This document shows, one piece after another, positions 6,001-6,214 of a stretch of DNA of 6,214 nucleotides. The stretch is from Candidatus Omnitrophota bacterium (GTDB taxonomy: Bacteria; Omnitrophota; Gorgyraeia; Zapsychrales; JANLHA01), in the NCBI GenBank assembly GCA_024653845.1, contig JANLHA010000191.1, forward strand, positions 1-6,214, given 5' to 3'. A program made the translations under genes and the position numbers. The notes below the pieces were generated by a model. The model had not been told where the DNA came from and did no database searches. It was given only the letters and a program-made list of their open reading frames with translations. How positions within the stretch are numbered: the stretch's first letter is position 1; every line of letters begins with the position of its first letter.

Positions 6001-6214
6001 TCTTGAAAAACTGCTGCCGGGCTGGAGGACGAGGAACGCATTTTAGTGATCACAATTGGTGGTAAAGTGCCTCTCCCTATCAAACGCGACATTTCAAACT
6101 CATCAACTTCTTGCCTAAAACCTAAAGCCGCATAAAATCCCTGAACTTTTGGCAAAACGCTTCTTGCTGAAATCTTGTGAGCCCCTTTTTCTCGAGCCAC
6201 ACGCATCGCTAATG
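3024..6214 (-). CDS. Large multidomain protein: tandem GNAT-like units, winged helix, SAM-methyltransferase-like domain, conserved tail; 5'-truncated
   Basis: The frame is open to the right edge, so the N-terminus is missing. The ATG at 6206 is internal to a GNAT unit and is not the start; it is residue 1 in the numbering used here. Order: C-terminal lobe of one GNAT-like unit (1-54), three full GNAT-like units (88-260, 268-448, 466-643), a proline-rich linker, a winged helix (about 653-715), a helical stretch, a class I methyltransferase-like domain (about 781-955), and a tail (970-1060) ending at TGA 3026-3024. Each GNAT unit shows the acetyl-CoA loop region (YERMGTSLM, YQGMGVSLM, HRYIGRSLM) and the terminal FYxxxGF-type motif. 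No signal peptide can be judged without the N-terminus, and no membrane segment is visible. The pairing of acetyltransferase-like, DNA-binding-like and methyltransferase-like modules could suggest a regulator or modifier, but substrate and role are unknown. It precedes carAB co-directionally, with no evidence of a shared function. Confidence 0.85.
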   Translation of the reverse strand, partial: LAMRVAREKGAHKISARSVLPKVQGFYAALGFRQEVDEFEMSRLIGRGTLPPIVITKMRSSSSSPAAVFQDMPPRRGPDEAMFVSSADGEDEISRTIQQWVADGRGNLTVRADDGEEFEFRYEERSLPEPESRRQFISGVVQLISVYQGDQRVGYLHFEVRGEQAYMSSALFSEGYIHSGGMREGSTDAIFVRSQGYERMGTSLMGLAMRLAQEKGARQFVASGVYQSGKFYKSLGFDRRPEKATTYSAILNEGMNFPAIAIRKEYSLDDQRISRTIQQWVRQGRGILSVRADDGAEFEFRYEEKDVADLESPARMRVDEIFPSGKVQFISMYRGTDKVGYVHFSVHGDRARMSIGFPGQANLNLGGQSWKGLGEAITTLKPQIGYQGMGVSLMALALRVAREKGAKHFDASGVYPDVGGFYNGIGFKYTDDFFMTRSIEDGLLPPVAIRRTRRGPDEAMFVSSADGEDEISRTIRQWKEQGQGTLSVRADDGAELEFRYERRSLAEEIAPNFPDEGDAHLISVYDADGSKIAFLHFYTNDYAAGMFLSFPGEGWIHAHGGDWQPKHEALFATKNGHRYIGRSLMGLALRLAKQYQSKEFLIGSVNGRRGFFESLGFRVSGFEPSGRSKMGMDLTAAQDLPPIAIASQRPQPPGSPAGVFQALLEAPSDGQGLTRLEIARRLNRSARTIAPDLAVLNRLGLIERPQGAGTEKPYVLRENARAQAERILSLLESFRSVPRSASDPHVTKLIPQIQAAVQLAPHASRGRLSWRFATFIQSQFPGRKRISFADIASGPQGEFAENLKAALSGTGIELAEDSVSIDNALINLDAEKAGKVRRADILYAEDRASVGLTPESKDLITINNIINTDLIDPTVEILKPDGILLLTFAQSDIDTDSPEIMKRTRERLRRLSDQDNQYEYQVSELERPADYPDSNAREEISYSSHSRMFVVLKVRKTVERGQMQPHEENSAAVNGARGRLNIPGGIDFNPVEQKLNIEEEGAKVPIPGGVPDFQKIHIDGLTPVIIKISPATNLRAILGLDSAPKTAPKREYSLTKKDSMLY
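3026..3053 (-). promoter_or_regulatory. Sigma70-like promoter for carAB
   Basis: On the minus strand a perfect -35 hexamer TTGACA (3053-3048) is followed by 16 nt and a 5-of-6 -10 hexamer TATATT (3031-3026), pointing at carA, whose ATG is at 2958. The boxes lie inside the last codons of the upstream giant gene (residues SLTKKDSMLY and part of the stop). A perfect 10-bp palindrome GGAATATTCC (3054-3063) abuts the -35 and could be an operator, or could be chance within coding sequence. The gap holds no convincing terminator, so read-through from the upstream gene remains possible. Confidence 0.65.
3027..3299 (-). other. C-terminal tail module of the multidomain protein (PGGIDFNP ... IDGLTPVII)
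   Basis: Residues 970-1060 contain NIPGGIDFNPVEQKLNIEEE (979-998), VPIPGGVPDFQKIHIDGLTP (1002-1021) and VIIKISPATNLRAILGLDSA (1022-1041), then a short basic end. From memory, similar tails end many large uncharacterised proteins in Candidatus Omnitrophota and related metagenome genomes; this has not been checked. Its separation from the enzymatic domains and its charged, strand-like make-up suggest an independent docking, sorting or assembly module, which is inference. The last codons overlap the carA promoter. Confidence 0.5.
3342..3866 (-). other. Class I SAM-methyltransferase-like domain inside the multidomain protein
   Basis: Residues about 781-955 show a Rossmann methyltransferase pattern. 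A motif I-like loop ISFADIASGPQGEFAENL (784-801) is followed by an acidic strand (SVSIDNALINLD, 816-827). Next comes a motif IV-like stretch (ESKDLITINNIINTDLID, 853-870), then a motif VI-like strand (EILKPDGILLLTF, 874-886), and a C-terminal strand MFVVLKVRK (946-954). The glycine loop is DIASGPQG rather than a classic GxGxG, so SAM binding is plausible but unproven. The substrate is unknown. The wording is similar to the methyltransferase-11/25-type families. Confidence 0.6.
4062..4250 (-). other. Winged helix-turn-helix domain inside the multidomain protein
   Basis: Residues about 653-715 read as a first helix (GVFQALLEAP), a second helix (LTRLEIARRL), a recognition-type helix (SARTIAPDLAVLNRLGLI) and a wing (ERPQGAGTEKPYVL). 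This order and the LNRLGLIERP turn are typical of ArsR, MarR or DeoR-like winged helices, which bind DNA or mediate protein contacts. It sits between the GNAT array and the methyltransferase-like domain. The fold assignment is by eye, and DNA binding is not shown. Confidence 0.65.
4792..4847 (-). repeat. 56-nt near-identical direct repeat, copy in unit 3 (partner 5926-5981)
   Basis: This is the second copy of the segment encoding DEAMFVSSADGEDEISRT, differing from 5926-5981 at one base. The match breaks off upstream of the ISRTI-encoding bases, where unit 3 has diverged (IRQWKEQG in place of IQQWVADG). The conserved part is therefore the inter-unit linker plus the first residues of the unit. 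Confidence 0.85.
5926..5981 (-). repeat. 56-nt near-identical direct repeat, copy in unit 1 (partner 4792-4847)
   Basis: This segment matches 4792-4847 at 55 of 56 bases (the single difference is at 5970 versus 4836). It encodes the shared stretch DEAMFVSSADGEDEISRT at the start of GNAT units 1 and 3. Unit 2 shares a different exact block with unit 1: 28 nt at 5910-5937 and 5370-5397, and 25 nt at 5841-5865 and 5301-5325, both offset by 540 nt. Identity at synonymous positions indicates recent duplication or gene conversion. Confidence 0.85.

Larger units (their letters stand above)
4278..6214 (-). repeat. Tandem array of at least four GNAT-like coding units
   Basis: The units lie at 6214-6045 (unit 0, only the C-terminal lobe visible), 5945-5427 (unit 1), 5405-4863 (unit 2) and 4811-4278 (unit 3). 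The ISRTI start motif recurs at residues 91, 271 and 469, so the spacings are 540 and 594 nt. Each full unit begins with ISRTI(Q/R)QW, then a strand-rich block VRADDG(A/E)E(F/L)EFRYE, then the core strands (LISVY or FISMY ... LHF or VHF), the SLM(G/A)LA(M/L)R helix and the FYxxxGF end. The opening block is not the usual helical GNAT N-terminus and looks specific to this family. Units diverge most in the central 40-60 residues. Confidence 0.85.

Noticed and set aside
6204..6206. ATG at 6206 as the start of the giant protein
   Set aside because: The frame stays open upstream, and the residues around it (LAMRVAREKGA) match the middle of units 1 and 2 (LAMRLAQEKGA, LALRVAREKGA), so the gene continues beyond the window.

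Overview
The window is bacterial DNA with all genes on the minus strand. In transcription order it runs from a very large multidomain gene, 5'-truncated by the right edge (6214 to 3024), through carA (2958 to 1861) to carB (1722 to 1, 3'-truncated by the left edge). The carAB pair encodes glutamine-dependent carbamoyl-phosphate synthase, which supplies carbamoyl phosphate to pyrimidine and arginine synthesis. Both Car proteins are close to the textbook family. CarB keeps E. coli residue numbering exactly at many active-site positions.

The upstream gene is unusual. Its visible part (about 1062 residues) holds at least four tandem GNAT-acetyltransferase-like units, the first of them cut by the window edge. 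A winged-helix DNA-binding-type domain, a class I SAM-methyltransferase-like domain and a C-terminal tail follow. Parts of the GNAT units are nearly identical at DNA level, which points to recent duplication or gene conversion. The tail wording (PGGIDFNP ... HIDGLTPVIIKISPATNL) resembles, from memory only, a recurrent C-terminal tail on large uncharacterised proteins of Candidatus Omnitrophota and similar uncultured lineages. With the moderate GC content and the repetitive giant protein, this makes an uncultured PVC-superphylum or Omnitrophota-type bacterium the best guess, but it is not proven here.

The short non-coding gaps carry the regulatory signals. A strong sigma70-like promoter (TTGACA, 16 nt, TATATT) lies inside the last codons of the giant gene and points at carA, so carAB probably has its own promoter although it follows the giant gene in the same direction. 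The 138-nt carA-carB gap is almost filled by a 108-nt palindromic element. On the minus (mRNA) strand it folds into a long hairpin of 20 bp plus 12 bp, with five G-U wobbles and a symmetric tandem G-A internal motif. On the other strand those five wobble positions become A-C mismatches. It could be a dispersed palindromic repeat, an mRNA-processing or balance element between carA and carB, or both. It is the most notable non-coding feature of the window.

No tRNA, rRNA, CRISPR array, IS element or rho-independent terminator was seen. The many small plus-strand open frames are shadows of the three minus-strand genes.
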